Part shown: positions 17,403 to 27,521 of the stretch, one piece after another
Numbering within the stretch: position 1 is the stretch's first letter
Layout of the letters: every line of letters begins with the position of its first letter
The notes under the pieces: model-generated
What the model was told of the DNA's origin: nothing
The model's database searches: none
Seen by the model: the letters and a program-made list of their open reading frames with translations, nothing else
NCBI RefSeq assembly: GCF_005796205.1
Contig: NZ_VAHN01000001.1
Location: forward strand, 496,001 to 560,000
From: Pseudarthrobacter sp. NamE2
GTDB lineage: Bacteria > Actinomycetota > Actinomycetes > Actinomycetales > Micrococcaceae
Direction: 5' to 3'
Length of the DNA: 64,000 nucleotides
Position numbers and translations under genes: made by a program

Positions 17403-20400
17403 CGGTTACCTCCAGGATTCGAGACCATACTTCTTCGCCGTCCGGGTCAAGGCCCTCTTCGATGGCGTCGAGACGGGTTTGCAGCACGGCCGCGTAGTCA
17501 CGCGGCAGCACCTTGGTGATGCGGGCGGCGGTGTCATCGAAGTTCTCGAGGAGCCGCGCGGCCAGCTGGGAGTCAGTTTCTTCCACGTGCTTGACCAGCA
17601 GGCCGTGCACGATGTCGCGGTCCTCTGCGTCCAGCTCGCGGAGCTGGAGTTCGCCGGACTGCAGGGCTTCCTTGTTGACCCGGGCGGCATCCAGGTCAAG
17701 GACGTAGGCGGTGCCGCCGGACATGCCGGCGCCGAAGTTGCGTCCGGTGCGGCCGATGATCAGCGTCTGGCCGCCGGTCATGTACTCGCAACCGTGGTCG
17801 CCGATGCCTTCGACAACAGCGGTGGCCCCGGAGTTGCGGACCAGGAAGCGTTCGCCCACCTGGCCGCGCAGGAACATCTCGCCGCTGGTGGCACCGTAGC
17901 CGATCACGTTGCCGGCGATGACGTTCGTTTCCGCCTTGAAGACGTTGGTGCGGTCCGGGCGGACAATGATGCGGCCACCGGACAGGCCCTTGCCCACGTA
18001 GTCGTTCGAGTCGCCGTACAGCCGCAGGGTGATGCCCGCGGGCAGGAAGGCGCCCAGCGACTGGCCGGCGGTGCCGTTCAGGGTCACGTCGATGGTGTCC
18101 GTTGCGAGCACGTCCGTGCCGAACGTCTTGGTGACCACGTGGCCCAGCATGGTGCCCACGGAGCGGTCCGTGTTGATGACGTCCACGGTGATCTTCACCG
18201 GGCTGCGGTCCGTGAGCGCCTCGTTGGACATGGTGATCAGGCGCTGGTCGAAGTGCTTGTCCAGCTCGTGGTTCTGGCCGGTCATGTTCCGCAGCGGGGC
18301 GTCGTCGTCGAACTCCAGCCCGTGCAGGATCGGGTCCAGGTCCAGGCCGTCGGCCTTCCAGTGGTCAATCGCGTCGCGGGTGTCCAGGACCTCAGCGTGG
18401 CCGATGGCCTCCTCCAGGCTGCGGAAGCCCAGTTCGGCCAGGATTTCGCGGACTTCCTCGGCCAGGAACTCGAAGAAGTTGACCACGAATTCCGGCTTGC
18501 CGGTAAAGCGGGCGCGCAGCTCCGGGTTCTGGGTGGCAACACCCACGGGGCAGGTGTCCAGGTGGCAGACGCGCATCATGATGCAGCCTTCCACCACCAG
18601 CGGCGCCGTGGCGAAGCCGAACTCCTCGCCGCCCAGCAGGGCTGCGATCACAACGTCGCGGCCGGTCTTGAGCTGGCCGTCAACCTGCACCACCACGCGG
18701 TCGCGCAGGCCGTTAAGCATCAGGGTCTGCTGCGTCTCGGCCAGGCCAAGCTCCCAGGGGACACCGGCGTGCTTGAGCGAGTTCAGCGGCGAGGCGCCGG
18801 TTCCGCCGTCGTGTCCGGAGACGAGTACGACATCGGCCTTCGCCTTGGTCACGCCGGACGCTACGGTGCCGATCCCGACTTCCGACACCAGCTTGACGTG
18901 CACCCGGGCGGAGGGGTTGGCGCGCTTGGCATCGTAGATGAGCTGCGCGAGGTCCTCGATCGAGTAGATGTCGTGATGCGGGGGCGGGGAGATCAGCCCG
19001 ACGCCGGGGGTCGAGTGCCGGGTCCGGGCAACCCACGGGTAGACCTTCTGGGCCATCAGCTGGCCGCCTTCACCGGGCTTGGCGCCCTGGGCCATCTTGA
19101 TCTGGATATCGTCGGCGTTGGTCAGGTAGAGGCTGGTCACGCCGAAACGGCCGGAGGCGATCTGCTTGACCGCGGAACGGCGCTCGGGGTCCATCAGGCG
19201 GTCCACGTCCTCGCCGCCCTCACCGGTGTTGGACTTGCCGCCCAGCCGGTTCATGGCAATTGCGAGCGTCTCGTGGGCCTCCTGGGAGATGGAGCCGTAA
19301 CTCATGGCGCCGGTGGAGAACCGCTTGACGATGCTGGAGACGGGCTCCACCTCCTCAAGGGGAACCGCGGGACGGTTGTGCTTGAACTTCAGCAGGCCGC
19401 GCAGGGTCATCAGGTTGCCGGACTGGTCGTCCACGCCCTTGGTGTAGGCCTTGAAGATGTCGTAGCGGCGCTCACGCGTGGCATGCTGCAGCCGGAAGAC
19501 GGTCTCCGGGTTGAACAGGTGCGGCTCGCCGTCGCGGCGCCACTGGTACTCGCCGCCGCCCAGCAGCGGCCGGTGGGGCTGTTCGATGCCGCCGTCGGGG
19601 TAGGCCATCTGGTGGCGCGCGGAAACTTCGGCCGCGATGACGTCCAGGCCCACGCCGCCCAGCTGGGAGTGCGTTCCGGCGAAGAATTCATCCACCAGCT
19701 CCTGGCCCAGGCCCAGCGCCTCGAACGTCTGGGCGCCGGTGTAGGAGGCGACCGTGGAGATGCCCATCTTGGACATGATCTTCAGGACACCCTTGCCGAG
19801 GCCCTTGATGAGGTTGTAGACGCCATCCTGCGGGGTGACGCCGGTGACGTCGCCGGCAGCGATGAGCTGCTCCACGGATTCCATGGCCAGGTAGGGGTTG
19901 ACGGCGGAAGCGCCGTAGCCGATCAGCACCGCCACGTGGTGCGTCTCGCGGACGTCGCCGGCCTCCACCACCAGGGCGGTCTTGGTGCGGTTGGCGCTGC
20001 GGAGCAGGTGGTGGTGCACGGCGCTGACCAGAAGCAGCGACGGGATGGGAGCCCACTGCGCGTTGGAGTCACGGTCGGACAGCACGATGTACTGCACGCC
20101 GCGGTTGATGGCACCGGACACCTGCTCGCAGATCTCGGTCAGCCGGGCACGCAGCGCGGTTTCGCCGCCTTCGGGACGGTACAGGCCGCGGACCTTCATG
20201 GCGACGCGGTTGCCGTCGGCATCCTCGATGTTGGCGATCTTGGCCAGTTGGTCGTTGTTGATCACCGGGAACGGCAGCTGGACCTGCGGCTGGCGGACCT
20301 GCTTGGTGTCCAGGAGGTTGCCGTTGGGGCCGATGGCGCAGGTCAGTGACGTGACCAGCTCTTCGCGGATGGCGTCCAGCGGCGGGTTGGTCACCTGTGC

Positions 20401-22008
20401 GAAGGACTGCACGAAGTAGTCGAAGAGCAGGCGCGGACGCTTGGACAGCACGGCAACCGGGGTGTCGGAACCCATGGCACCCAGCGGCTCGGCGCCGGTG
20501 CGGGCCATCGGCCCGAGGAGGATCTTCAGTTCCTCGGTGGTGTAGCCGAAGGTGCGCTGGCGGATGTTCACGGACGCCGCGGTGTGCACCACGTGCTCGC
20601 GCTCGGGAAGGTCGTTGAGGTCGATCAGGTTGTCCTTGACCCACTCCGCCCACGGGTTGGCGGCGGCGACTTCAGCCTTGACCTCTTCGTCGTCGATGAT
20701 GCGGCCGGCTTCGGTGTCCACCAGGAACATCTTGCCGGGCGAGACGCGGCCCTTCTTGACCACCTTGGAGGGCTCGACGTCGATGACGCCCACCTCGGAA
20801 GCGAAGACGATCAGTCCATCCTCGGTGATCCAGAACCGGCCCGGGCGCAGGCCGTTGCGGTCCAGGGTGGCGCCAACCAGGTTGCCGTCGGTGAAGGACA
20901 CGGCGGCGGGGCCGTCCCACGGTTCCATCAGCAGCGAGTGGTACTCGTAGAAGGCGCGGCGGGCCGGATCCATGGTGGCGTGGTTTTCCCAGGCCTCCGG
21001 GATCATCATCATGATCGCGTGCGTGATGGGGCGGCCGGACAGCCACAGGAGCTCGGCAACCTCATCGAAGGAGGCGGAGTCGGAAGCGCCGGGCGTGCAG
21101 ATGGGGTACAGCTCTTCGGGAGCGTCTCCCAGCAGCGGGTTGGCGAGCTGCGACTGGCGGGCACGCATCCAGTTGCGGTTGCCCTTGACCGTGTTGATCT
21201 CGCCGTTGTGCGCGATGGTGCGGAACGGCTGGGCCAGCGGCCACGAGGGGAACGTGTTGGTGGAGAACCGCGAGTGGACGATGGCGAGCTTGGTCTTGAA
21301 GCGCTTGTCCGAGAGGTCCGGGTAGAAGGGCTCGAGCTGCGCGGTGGTGAGCATGCCCTTGTACACGATGGTGCGGGAGGACAGCGACGGGAAGTACACC
21401 CCGTACTTGTTCTGGGCGCGCTTGCGGATGCGCCAGGCGCGGGCGTCGAGTTCGTTGCGGTCCAGTTCCTCCCCCGTGGCGGAGGCCAGGAACGGCTGGG
21501 AGAAGTAGGGCATGCAGGCACGGGCCATGGCACCGACGAGGTCGGCCACCACGGGCACTTCGCGCCAGCCGAGGACCTTCAGGCCTTCGTCAGCGGCAAG
21601 TCCTTCAATGCCGGCCTTGGCGGCATCGGCCTCGCGCTGCTCGGCAGGCAGGAACGCGGTGCCGGCGACGTACTGGCCGGGTGCGGGAAGTTCGAACTCG
21701 GTGACCGCACGGAAGAACTCGTCCGGGATCTGCATGAGGAGGCCGGCGCCGTCACCGGTGCCCTCGTCGGCGCCAACGGCACCGCGGTGCTCGAGGTTGC
21801 GCAGGGCGGTGAGGGCGGCGTCAACGATGTCGTACCCGGGTTCGCCGCGGAGGGTTGCAATGATCGCAAGGCCGCAGGCGTCCTTCTCCTGCTCCGGGTT
21901 GTATAGCCCGGCGGCTTCCGGCATGGCTGCAAAACGCTTGAACGGCGGGATGGCAGTCTCAGGCTGTTCCGGTTCAGACCAGCTGGGAGTATGCAGAGTT
22001 TGGGTCAT
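17395..22008 (-). CDS. gltB: Glutamate synthase (NADPH) large subunit
   Basis: 1537 aa from the ATG at 22008 (GGAAGGA upstream). It transfers the glutamine amide to 2-oxoglutarate, giving two glutamates. An N-terminal Ntn amidotransferase begins after a 44-residue propeptide at C45 ([10 protein letters not shown]). Central and FMN synthase domains follow, with the iron-sulfur cysteines in [16 protein letters not shown]. The C-terminal beta-helix has repeated GG motifs ([33 protein letters not shown]). Together with gltD it forms the complete GOGAT. A long open frame on the opposite strand is a codon-bias shadow. Confidence 0.97.
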   Translation of the reverse strand: MTQTLHTPSWSEPEQPETAIPPFKRFAAMPEAAGLYNPEQEKDACGLAIIATLRGEPGYDIVDAALTALRNLEHRGAVGADEGTGDGAGLLMQIPDEFFRAVTEFELPAPGQYVAGTAFLPAEQREADAAKAGIEGLAADEGLKVLGWREVPVVADLVGAMARACMPYFSQPFLASATGEELDRNELDARAWRIRKRAQNKYGVYFPSLSSRTIVYKGMLTTAQLEPFYPDLSDKRFKTKLAIVHSRFSTNTFPSWPLAQPFRTIAHNGEINTVKGNRNWMRARQSQLANPLLGDAPEELYPICTPGASDSASFDEVAELLWLSGRPITHAIMMMIPEAWENHATMDPARRAFYEYHSLLMEPWDGPAAVSFTDGNLVGATLDRNGLRPGRFWITEDGLIVFASEVGVIDVEPSKVVKKGRVSPGKMFLVDTEAGRIIDDEEVKAEVAAANPWAEWVKDNLIDLNDLPEREHVVHTAASVNIRQRTFGYTTEELKILLGPMARTGAEPLGAMGSDTPVAVLSKRPRLLFDYFVQSFAQVTNPPLDAIREELVTSLTCAIGPNGNLLDTKQVRQPQVQLPFPVINNDQLAKIANIEDADGNRVAMKVRGLYRPEGGETALRARLTEICEQVSGAINRGVQYIVLSDRDSNAQWAPIPSLLLVSAVHHHLLRSANRTKTALVVEAGDVRETHHVAVLIGYGASAVNPYLAMESVEQLIAAGDVTGVTPQDGVYNLIKGLGKGVLKIMSKMGISTVASYTGAQTFEALGLGQELVDEFFAGTHSQLGGVGLDVIAAEVSARHQMAYPDGGIEQPHRPLLGGGEYQWRRDGEPHLFNPETVFRLQHATRERRYDIFKAYTKGVDDQSGNLMTLRGLLKFKHNRPAVPLEEVEPVSSIVKRFSTGAMSYGSISQEAHETLAIAMNRLGGKSNTGEGGEDVDRLMDPERRSAVKQIASGRFGVTSLYLTNADDIQIKMAQGAKPGEGGQLMAQKVYPWVARTRHSTPGVGLISPPPHHDIYSIEDLAQLIYDAKRANPSARVHVKLVSEVGIGTVASGVTKAKADVVLVSGHDGGTGASPLNSLKHAGVPWELGLAETQQTLMLNGLRDRVVVQVDGQLKTGRDVVIAALLGGEEFGFATAPLVVEGCIMMRVCHLDTCPVGVATQNPELRARFTGKPEFVVNFFEFLAEEVREILAELGFRSLEEAIGHAEVLDTRDAIDHWKADGLDLDPILHGLEFDDDAPLRNMTGQNHELDKHFDQRLITMSNEALTDRSPVKITVDVINTDRSVGTMLGHVVTKTFGTDVLATDTIDVTLNGTAGQSLGAFLPAGITLRLYGDSNDYVGKGLSGGRIIVRPDRTNVFKAETNVIAGNVIGYGATSGEMFLRGQVGERFLVRNSGATAVVEGIGDHGCEYMTGGQTLIIGRTGRNFGAGMSGGTAYVLDLDAARVNKEALQSGELQLRELDAEDRDIVHGLLVKHVEETDSQLAARLLENFDDTAARITKVLPRDYAAVLQTRLDAIEEGLDPDGEEVWSRILEVTGG

Positions 22009-22110
22009 GGGAGACGTCCTTCCTCCTGATCGTGCGTATGGAAGGGACACCTTTGGCCCCACTCGTCGGCGCCGCAGATGGCGGGCACAACGAAGTGTTA
22101 CTTACTGGAA

Positions 22111-22140
22111 ATTGTAGGTCAGCACGGCCTGCTGAACTAA
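22111..22140 (-). promoter_or_regulatory. Probable gltB promoter
   Basis: On the minus strand, -35-like TTAGTT (22140-22135) and -10 TACAAT (22116-22111) with 18-nt spacing, giving a leader of about 95 nt before gltB. Confidence 0.45.
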
Positions 22141-22272
22141 CAGTTACGCAGGCCCCTGCCCAGGGGCTCTTCCGGGCAGCAGCTCTATGCTGGCCGGACG
22201 ATGCCCCATGCCACGACATTGTGGTTTCGGGCCCTTCGAGCGGTGGCTCTGCTGCCCTGCCTGGCCGGCGGC

Positions 22273-23427
22273 TTACTTGCTGGTGCCGGCCTCCGGTGCG
22301 GTTCCTGTGGCTGTGCTGCCGGAGTGTCCGGCCGCCGTGGCATCCGTTCCGGGCGTGGTGCCGGCGGGCGCCGCCCCGGCCTTGTCCGCGGGGACGGATG
22401 CAGGCCTGGAACCGCTTTGGTTATCAGGGAGATTATCACGCGCTTCACTATCTGAGACAACCGGGTCCGCATCACGGACCTCCTTTGCGCCGTCGTGAAG
22501 CTCCCCTGCCGCCTCTTCCTTAGCCGGTTCCCGGCCCGGAAGGTAGACGGTGTCGGGCTCCGGCCGGCCCTTCCGGCCCAGCACAATGAAGACCACGAGC
22601 GCTGTCACAAACACGAAAATGCTGGTCCAGACGTTCAGCCGTGTGGTGAGCCCGAACAATGAGATTTGTTCCGCCTCGTCGATGCGCATTGCTTCGATCC
22701 ACACACGGCCAAGGGTGTAGTACATGGCGTACAGCCAGAAAAGGCGGCTGCGGCGGAAGTTGAACCTGCGGTCCACGGCAAGCAGCAGGACGACGCCGGC
22801 AAGGTTCCACAGCGACTCGTACAGGAACGTGGGGTGGAACAAGGTGTCCGCGGGGACTCCGGCGGGGAAGTTCGGGTTGTCCGCGTCGATCTGCAGGCCC
22901 CAGGGCAGGGTAGTGGGCCCGCCGAAGAGTTCCTGGTTGAACCAGTTGCCCCAGCGTCCGATTGCCTGCGCGAGCAGCAGCCCGGGGGCTGCGGCATCCA
23001 GGAACGCGGACAGCTTGACGCCGCTGCGGCGGCAGCCGATCCAGGCGCCGACGGCGCCCAGTACGACGGCACCCCAGATGCCGAGGCCGCCGCGCTGGAT
23101 CTGCGGAATGAGCGAGAGGTCTCCGGTGCCGTCGAAGCCGGGGCCAAAGTAGGCGTCCGGCGACGAGAAGACGTGGTAAAGCCGCCCGCCGATGATGCCG
23201 AACGGAATGGCCCAGACCACGATGTCCCAGACGCTTCCTTCAGGCGCGCCGCGCTTCGCCCAGCGGACCGAGGTCAGCCACAGGCCCGCCACGATGCCCG
23301 CCAGGATGCACAGTGCGTAGGCGTGGATACGCAGCGTTCCCCACGGCAGGGGGATATCGAATCCGGACCAGTCGGGGCTGGGGATGCTGGCAGGCACCAG
23401 GGCGGCGGCCTGAAGGATGGTCTGCAT
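22273..23427 (-). CDS. lgt: Prolipoprotein diacylglyceryl transferase
   Basis: 384 aa inner-membrane enzyme that transfers diacylglycerol from phosphatidylglycerol to the lipobox cysteine of prolipoproteins. It has about seven hydrophobic segments and the Lgt signature AIGRWGNWFNQE, plus IGGRLYHV. The last ~90 residues are a hydrophilic, Ala/Pro/Gly/Thr-rich tail typical of actinobacterial Lgt and absent from E. coli Lgt. It begins 4 nt after trpA, so it is expressed as a tail gene of the trp operon. Confidence 0.95.
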   Translation of the reverse strand: MQTILQAAALVPASIPSPDWSGFDIPLPWGTLRIHAYALCILAGIVAGLWLTSVRWAKRGAPEGSVWDIVVWAIPFGIIGGRLYHVFSSPDAYFGPGFDGTGDLSLIPQIQRGGLGIWGAVVLGAVGAWIGCRRSGVKLSAFLDAAAPGLLLAQAIGRWGNWFNQELFGGPTTLPWGLQIDADNPNFPAGVPADTLFHPTFLYESLWNLAGVVLLLAVDRRFNFRRSRLFWLYAMYYTLGRVWIEAMRIDEAEQISLFGLTTRLNVWTSIFVFVTALVVFIVLGRKGRPEPDTVYLPGREPAKEEAAGELHDGAKEVRDADPVVSDSEARDNLPDNQSGSRPASVPADKAGAAPAGTTPGTDATAAGHSGSTATGTAPEAGTSK

Positions 23428-23431
23428 CTGA

Positions 23432-24259
23432 TTACGCTTCTTCCGGGGAGAGTCCGGTGCTCAGGTCCTTGGTGAGGGCTGCGACAGCGTCCACGCCGCC
23501 GTCGCCCAGGGTCTTGACCAAGGCGGTACCGACGATGACGCCTTCGGCGTAGGCCGCGATTTCGCGGACTTGGTCGGCGTTGGACACACCCAAACCGACG
23601 CAGACACGCTCGGCGCCGGCGGCGTGGGCTGCCGCCACCACATCCTTGGCCGCGGTGCTCACCGACGAACGTGCCCCCGTAACGCCCATGATGGAGACCG
23701 CGTAGACAAAGCCGCGGCTGGCGTCGACAGTCCGCTGCATGCGCTCGGCGGTGGAGGACGGCGCAACCAGGAAGACCCGGTCCAGTCCGTACTTGTCCGA
23801 GGCTTCCATCCACTCGGCTGCCTCGTCCGGAATGAGGTCCGGCGTGATGAGGCCCGCTCCCCCGGCCTCGGCAAGGCGGCGGGAGAACTCGTCCACGCCC
23901 ATCCGGACAACGGGGTTCCAGTAGGTCATCACCAGGACGGCGGCGTCGGTCTGGCTGGTGATCCCGGCGACGACGTCGAACACCTGGCTGACGCGGAACC
24001 CGTTGGCCAGAGCCTCCGTGGTGGCGGCTTGGATAACCTGGCCGTCCATCACGGGATCGGAGTACGGAATACCGATTTCAATCAGGTCGGCGCCGTTGCG
24101 GGCGGCCGCGATGCCGGCGGCAATGGATTCCTCCACACTGGGGTAGCCGGCGGGCAGGTACGCGATCAGGGCGGCGCGGCCCTGGGCGCGGGCCCGGTCA
24201 ATCGCTGCCGCCGACTTGCTGGTCATCTGTGCCTTGCTGGCCATCTGTGCACCGCTCAC
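23432..24259 (-). CDS. trpA: Tryptophan synthase alpha chain
   Basis: 275 aa from the GTG at 24259, which overlaps the trpB stop (GTGA). It cleaves indole-3-glycerol phosphate and channels indole to TrpB. The catalytic Glu and Asp are in [17 protein letters not shown]; the phosphate-binding region is [13 protein letters not shown]. An N-terminal extension of about 15 residues precedes the usual start of the barrel. Confidence 0.96.
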   Translation of the reverse strand: MSGAQMASKAQMTSKSAAAIDRARAQGRAALIAYLPAGYPSVEESIAAGIAAARNGADLIEIGIPYSDPVMDGQVIQAATTEALANGFRVSQVFDVVAGITSQTDAAVLVMTYWNPVVRMGVDEFSRRLAEAGGAGLITPDLIPDEAAEWMEASDKYGLDRVFLVAPSSTAERMQRTVDASRGFVYAVSIMGVTGARSSVSTAAKDVVAAAHAAGAERVCVGLGVSNADQVREIAAYAEGVIVGTALVKTLGDGGVDAVAALTKDLSTGLSPEEA

Positions 24260-25569
24260 AGCTGCTCCCCCTCTTTGCCGATCTCCGACTCCGCGGAGTC
24301 CTTGTCCAACAGGTCGAACCATTCCGCGGCGGTGGCAACGTCCTTGTCACCGCGGCCCGACAGGTTGACGATCACGATCTTGTCCTTGGCGGTACCGGTG
24401 TCCTCGGCGGCAAGCCGCTGGCCCACCTTGATGGCGCCGGCCAGGGCATGCGAGGACTCGATGGCGGGAATGATGCCTTCGGTGCGGCACAGGAGCCGGA
24501 AGGCCTCCATGGCCTCGCTGTCGGTGATCGGCTCGTAGCTGACCCGTCCGATATCCGAGAGATAGGAGTGCTCCGGGCCGACGCCGGGGTAGTCCAGTCC
24601 TGCGGAGATGGAGTGCGACTCGATGGTCTGGCCGTCGTCGTCCTGCATGAGGTAGGAACGTGCACCGTGGAGCACCCCGGGCTTGCCCAGGGTGATGGTG
24701 GCGGCGTGGCGCCCGGTGTCCACGCCGTCGCCGCCGGCCTCGAAGCCGTAAATCCTGACCGAGGGATCGTCGAGGAAGCCGTGGAATATGCCGATGGCGT
24801 TGGAACCGCCGCCGATGCAGGCGCAGACGGCGTCCGGCAGGCGGCCAACCTGTTCCAGGATCTGGGCGCGGGCTTCCTCGCCGATGACCTCGTGGAAGTA
24901 GCGGACCATGGCGGGGAACGGGTGCGCGCCGGCAGCCGTGCCCAGCAGGTAGTGGGTGTTGTGCACGTTGGCCACCCAGTCGCGGAGGGCGTCGTTGATG
25001 GCGTCCTTGAGGGTCTGCGATCCGCTGGTCACCGGGATCACCGTGGCGCCCAGCAGCTCCATCCGGGCGACGTTCAGGGCCTGGCGGCGGCAGTCCTCGG
25101 CACCCATGTAGACCACGCACTCCAGGCCCAGGAGTGCCGCGGCGGTGGCACTGGCTACGCCGTGCTGGCCGGCTCCGGTTTCGGCGATGACCCGGGTCTT
25201 GCCCATCCGCTTGGCGAGGAGCGCCTGGCCGAGCACATTGTTGATCTTGTGCGAGCCGGTGTGGTTGAGGTCTTCGCGCTTGAGGAACACCCGCACTCCC
25301 CCGGCGTGTTCGGAGAAGCGCTTGGCCTCGGTCAGCAGGGAGGGCCGGCCGGAGTAGTTCTTGTTGAGGTCGGCGATCTGGGCGCGGAACTCGGGATCGT
25401 CCTTGGCCTTGTTGAAGGTTTCCTCGAGTTCGTCCAGGGCTGCGATCAGGGACTCGGGCATCCAGCGTCCGCCGTAGCTGCCAAAGTAGGGCCCCGGCGC
25501 GTGCCGGAGCGAGCCGCCCTGAAGGAATGCTTCCGCGGCATTGTTGTCAGCTGAAGGTGCGTCAACCAT
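24256..25569 (-). CDS. trpB: Tryptophan synthase beta chain
   Basis: 437 aa PLP enzyme joining indole and serine. The PLP lysine is in [11 protein letters not shown], the carboxylate-binding loop is [11 protein letters not shown], and the PLP phosphate loop is IGGGSNAIG. An N-terminal extension of about 30 residues precedes the typical [14 protein letters not shown] start. The stop overlaps trpA by 4 nt. Confidence 0.97.
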   Translation of the reverse strand: MVDAPSADNNAAEAFLQGGSLRHAPGPYFGSYGGRWMPESLIAALDELEETFNKAKDDPEFRAQIADLNKNYSGRPSLLTEAKRFSEHAGGVRVFLKREDLNHTGSHKINNVLGQALLAKRMGKTRVIAETGAGQHGVASATAAALLGLECVVYMGAEDCRRQALNVARMELLGATVIPVTSGSQTLKDAINDALRDWVANVHNTHYLLGTAAGAHPFPAMVRYFHEVIGEEARAQILEQVGRLPDAVCACIGGGSNAIGIFHGFLDDPSVRIYGFEAGGDGVDTGRHAATITLGKPGVLHGARSYLMQDDDGQTIESHSISAGLDYPGVGPEHSYLSDIGRVSYEPITDSEAMEAFRLLCRTEGIIPAIESSHALAGAIKVGQRLAAEDTGTAKDKIVIVNLSGRGDKDVATAAEWFDLLDKDSAESEIGKEGEQL

Positions 25570-25666
25570 CAGTCCCGTCCTGTTTCAGTAGATAGTCGAA
25601 AAATGTGCGGCTCCGGCGGCGCCGGAGGAGGCGCGGGCGGTCGACCGCGCCCCGATACCGGTCCCG

Positions 25667-26488
25667 TCAGCCGCGTGCGGCGATGGCGGCAGCCCCGGCC
25701 GCCGTGAACTCCGCGATCCGCTCCCGCGGGGTGGAGTGGCTTACCAGCGCCTCGCCCACCAGCACCGCGTTGGCGCCGCTGGCGGCGTAGTGCGTCACGT
25801 CGTCGACGTCCCGCACGCCTGATTCGGCGACCACGAGGGCGCCCGCCGGAATCCGTCCGGCGAGCGTGGCAAAAAGCGAACGGTCGACGTCGAGCGTCTT
25901 GAGGTTGCGCACGTTGACGCCGATGATGCGCGCGTTGGCGGCGACGGCCCGTTCGACTTCCTCCTCGGTGTGCGTTTCCACCAGCACATCCATGCCGAGT
26001 TCCGAGCTGAGCGCGCTGAACTCGTTGAGCTGGGCGTCGGAGAGCGCGGCAACGATGAGCAGGATCAGGTCCGCCCCATGGGCGCGGGCCTCCCAGATCT
26101 GGTATTCGTCGAGCGTAAAGTCCTTGCGCAGCAGGGGAACATCGACGGCGGCGCGGACGGCATCGAGGTCGGCCAGGGACCCGTTGAACCGCCGTTGTTC
26201 GGTGAGCACGCTGATGACGGAGGCGCCGCCGTCTGCATACGCCCGTGCCAGGGACGCGGGATCGCCGATGCTGGCGAGGTCCCCCTTGGACGGGCTGCGC
26301 CGCTTGATTTCAGCGATGACTTTCAGCTCGTCGCGGGAAGCGGAGGGGCCGCCGAGTGCTGCCCAGGCATCGCGGGCTGGTGCCGCGGCCTGGGCCAGGT
26401 CCTTCAGTTCGGCCCGCGAAACAAGCCGCTTCCTGGCCTCCATGTCCTCCCGGACACCGGCATTGATGTCGTCGAGAACAGTTGCCAT
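25667..26488 (-). CDS. trpC: Indole-3-glycerol phosphate synthase
   Basis: 273 aa, stand-alone TrpC (no TrpF domain). The conserved motifs are VIAEIKRRSPSKGDL with substrate-binding Lys and Ser, LLRKDFTLDEYQI with catalytic Lys, and VVAESGVRDVDDV. Its start shares one nucleotide with the stop of the small membrane-protein gene upstream (TGATG), so it is coupled to it. Confidence 0.96.
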   Translation of the reverse strand: MATVLDDINAGVREDMEARKRLVSRAELKDLAQAAAPARDAWAALGGPSASRDELKVIAEIKRRSPSKGDLASIGDPASLARAYADGGASVISVLTEQRRFNGSLADLDAVRAAVDVPLLRKDFTLDEYQIWEARAHGADLILLIVAALSDAQLNEFSALSSELGMDVLVETHTEEEVERAVAANARIIGVNVRNLKTLDVDRSLFATLAGRIPAGALVVAESGVRDVDDVTHYAASGANAVLVGEALVSHSTPRERIAEFTAAGAAAIAARG

Positions 26489-26778
26489 CAGTGGCCGGAG
26501 TTCTTTAGCTTGCTGCCGTCGACGCCGTAGCCTGCCTTGCGCATGATGTAACCGAGGATCAGGCCGAGCACCATCACGCCGGCGCCGGCGATGAAGATCG
26601 GGGTGCTGGCGATGACGAAGGCGATCGATGCGATGAGCGCACCCACCAGCATCACGATGACGCAGGTCCAGGCTGCCGGGCTGTTGCCGTGGCCCAGTTC
26701 CTGGCTGTGGTCGACGTGGCCGGGGGCAACCTGGCGGGTTCCGGACTTGGAAACGGATGCAGGGGCTTTGCTGCTCAT
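26488..26778 (-). CDS. HGxxPAAW-motif small membrane protein
   Basis: 96 aa from the ATG at 26778, preceded by GAGGAG. The motif HGNSPAAW (about residues 35-42) is followed by two hydrophobic helices and a short basic tail (MRKAGYG). Such proteins occur within actinobacterial trp operons but have no established function. The motif just before a helix might bind metal or a partner. The stop-start overlap with trpC suggests matched expression. It lies 104 nt downstream of the other trp-linked membrane protein gene. Confidence 0.8.
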   Translation of the reverse strand: MSSKAPASVSKSGTRQVAPGHVDHSQELGHGNSPAAWTCVIVMLVGALIASIAFVIASTPIFIAGAGVMVLGLILGYIMRKAGYGVDGSKLKNSGH

Positions 26779-26882
26779 GGAAAATCTCCTCAAGGTGAAT
26801 ACTGGTTACATTCTGCCATTTTTTGGACGGTCACCCGTTATCCGCACCGCCTGCCCGTCCTGGCACGGCAACAGTTCCGTCA

Positions 26883-27521
26883 TCAGGTGGGGTCGTCGCC
26901 GCGGGAAAGCCGGTCCCAGCTGTCGATCTCGTCAATCGGACCTGCCGCGGTTGCACTGGCGGCGGTTCCCGGCGCGTCATACCGGGTGCGCGCCTTCCAG
27001 TGCCGGCCGGCGGGAATGATCAGCAGGGCGGCCAGGGCGAGCAGGCACCCGGCGACGACGGCGAGCGTGGGGAAGGCGGTCACGGCCACCTGCGCACTGC
27101 CGCCGCTGATGCCGGTGGCCGCGGCGATGGAACCCCGTGCGGCCGCGGACGGGTCGGCCAGGACGGTGGCCGCGGCGGTGACGATGCCCGCGGAGGCAAG
27201 GACGATGATTGCGGTGATGATCCACCTGGCGATCCTGCCCGCGATGGCTGCCGCGAGTCCGCCCGCCAGTGCCACGAGGGCGAGGGCCGTCACCGTGGTG
27301 GCCGCATCGCTTCCCTGGACCTCAAGCGGTTCCCGTGTGGCGGCCGCCTGGCCTGCCTGGGCGGGATCCAGTGTGACCGACAGCCAGGTCTGGGTGGTGG
27401 TGCCGAAGACGGCCAGCGCGAGCACGGCGACCAGGAGCACGAGCGTGCCCTTCCGGGCCCAACCGGGCGCTCCCTTTTTCGCCTTGTTCGCCTTCCCGGC
27501 GGCGGTTCCGGGATCGGGCAT
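26883..27521 (-). CDS. Trp biosynthesis-associated membrane protein (TIGR02234-like)
   Basis: 212 aa. The start is the ATG at 27521, overlapping the trpE stop (TGATG). After a basic N-terminal 25 residues there are four hydrophobic segments and a polar C-terminus ending in IDSWDRLSRGDDPT. The size, position immediately after trpE and the TQTWL segment after the first helix fit the family found only in actinobacterial trp clusters. Function is unknown; transport or membrane tethering of the pathway has to be tested. Confidence 0.82.
   Translation of the reverse strand: MPDPGTAAGKANKAKKGAPGWARKGTLVLLVAVLALAVFGTTTQTWLSVTLDPAQAGQAAATREPLEVQGSDAATTVTALALVALAGGLAAAIAGRIARWIITAIIVLASAGIVTAAATVLADPSAAARGSIAAATGISGGSAQVAVTAFPTLAVVAGCLLALAALLIIPAGRHWKARTRYDAPGTAASATAAGPIDEIDSWDRLSRGDDPT

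Noticed and set aside
16897..20349. Very long open frame on the plus strand opposite gltB (over 1100 codons)
   Set aside because: It mirrors the codon bias of gltB/gltD on the opposite strand, has low-complexity composition and matches no protein family.
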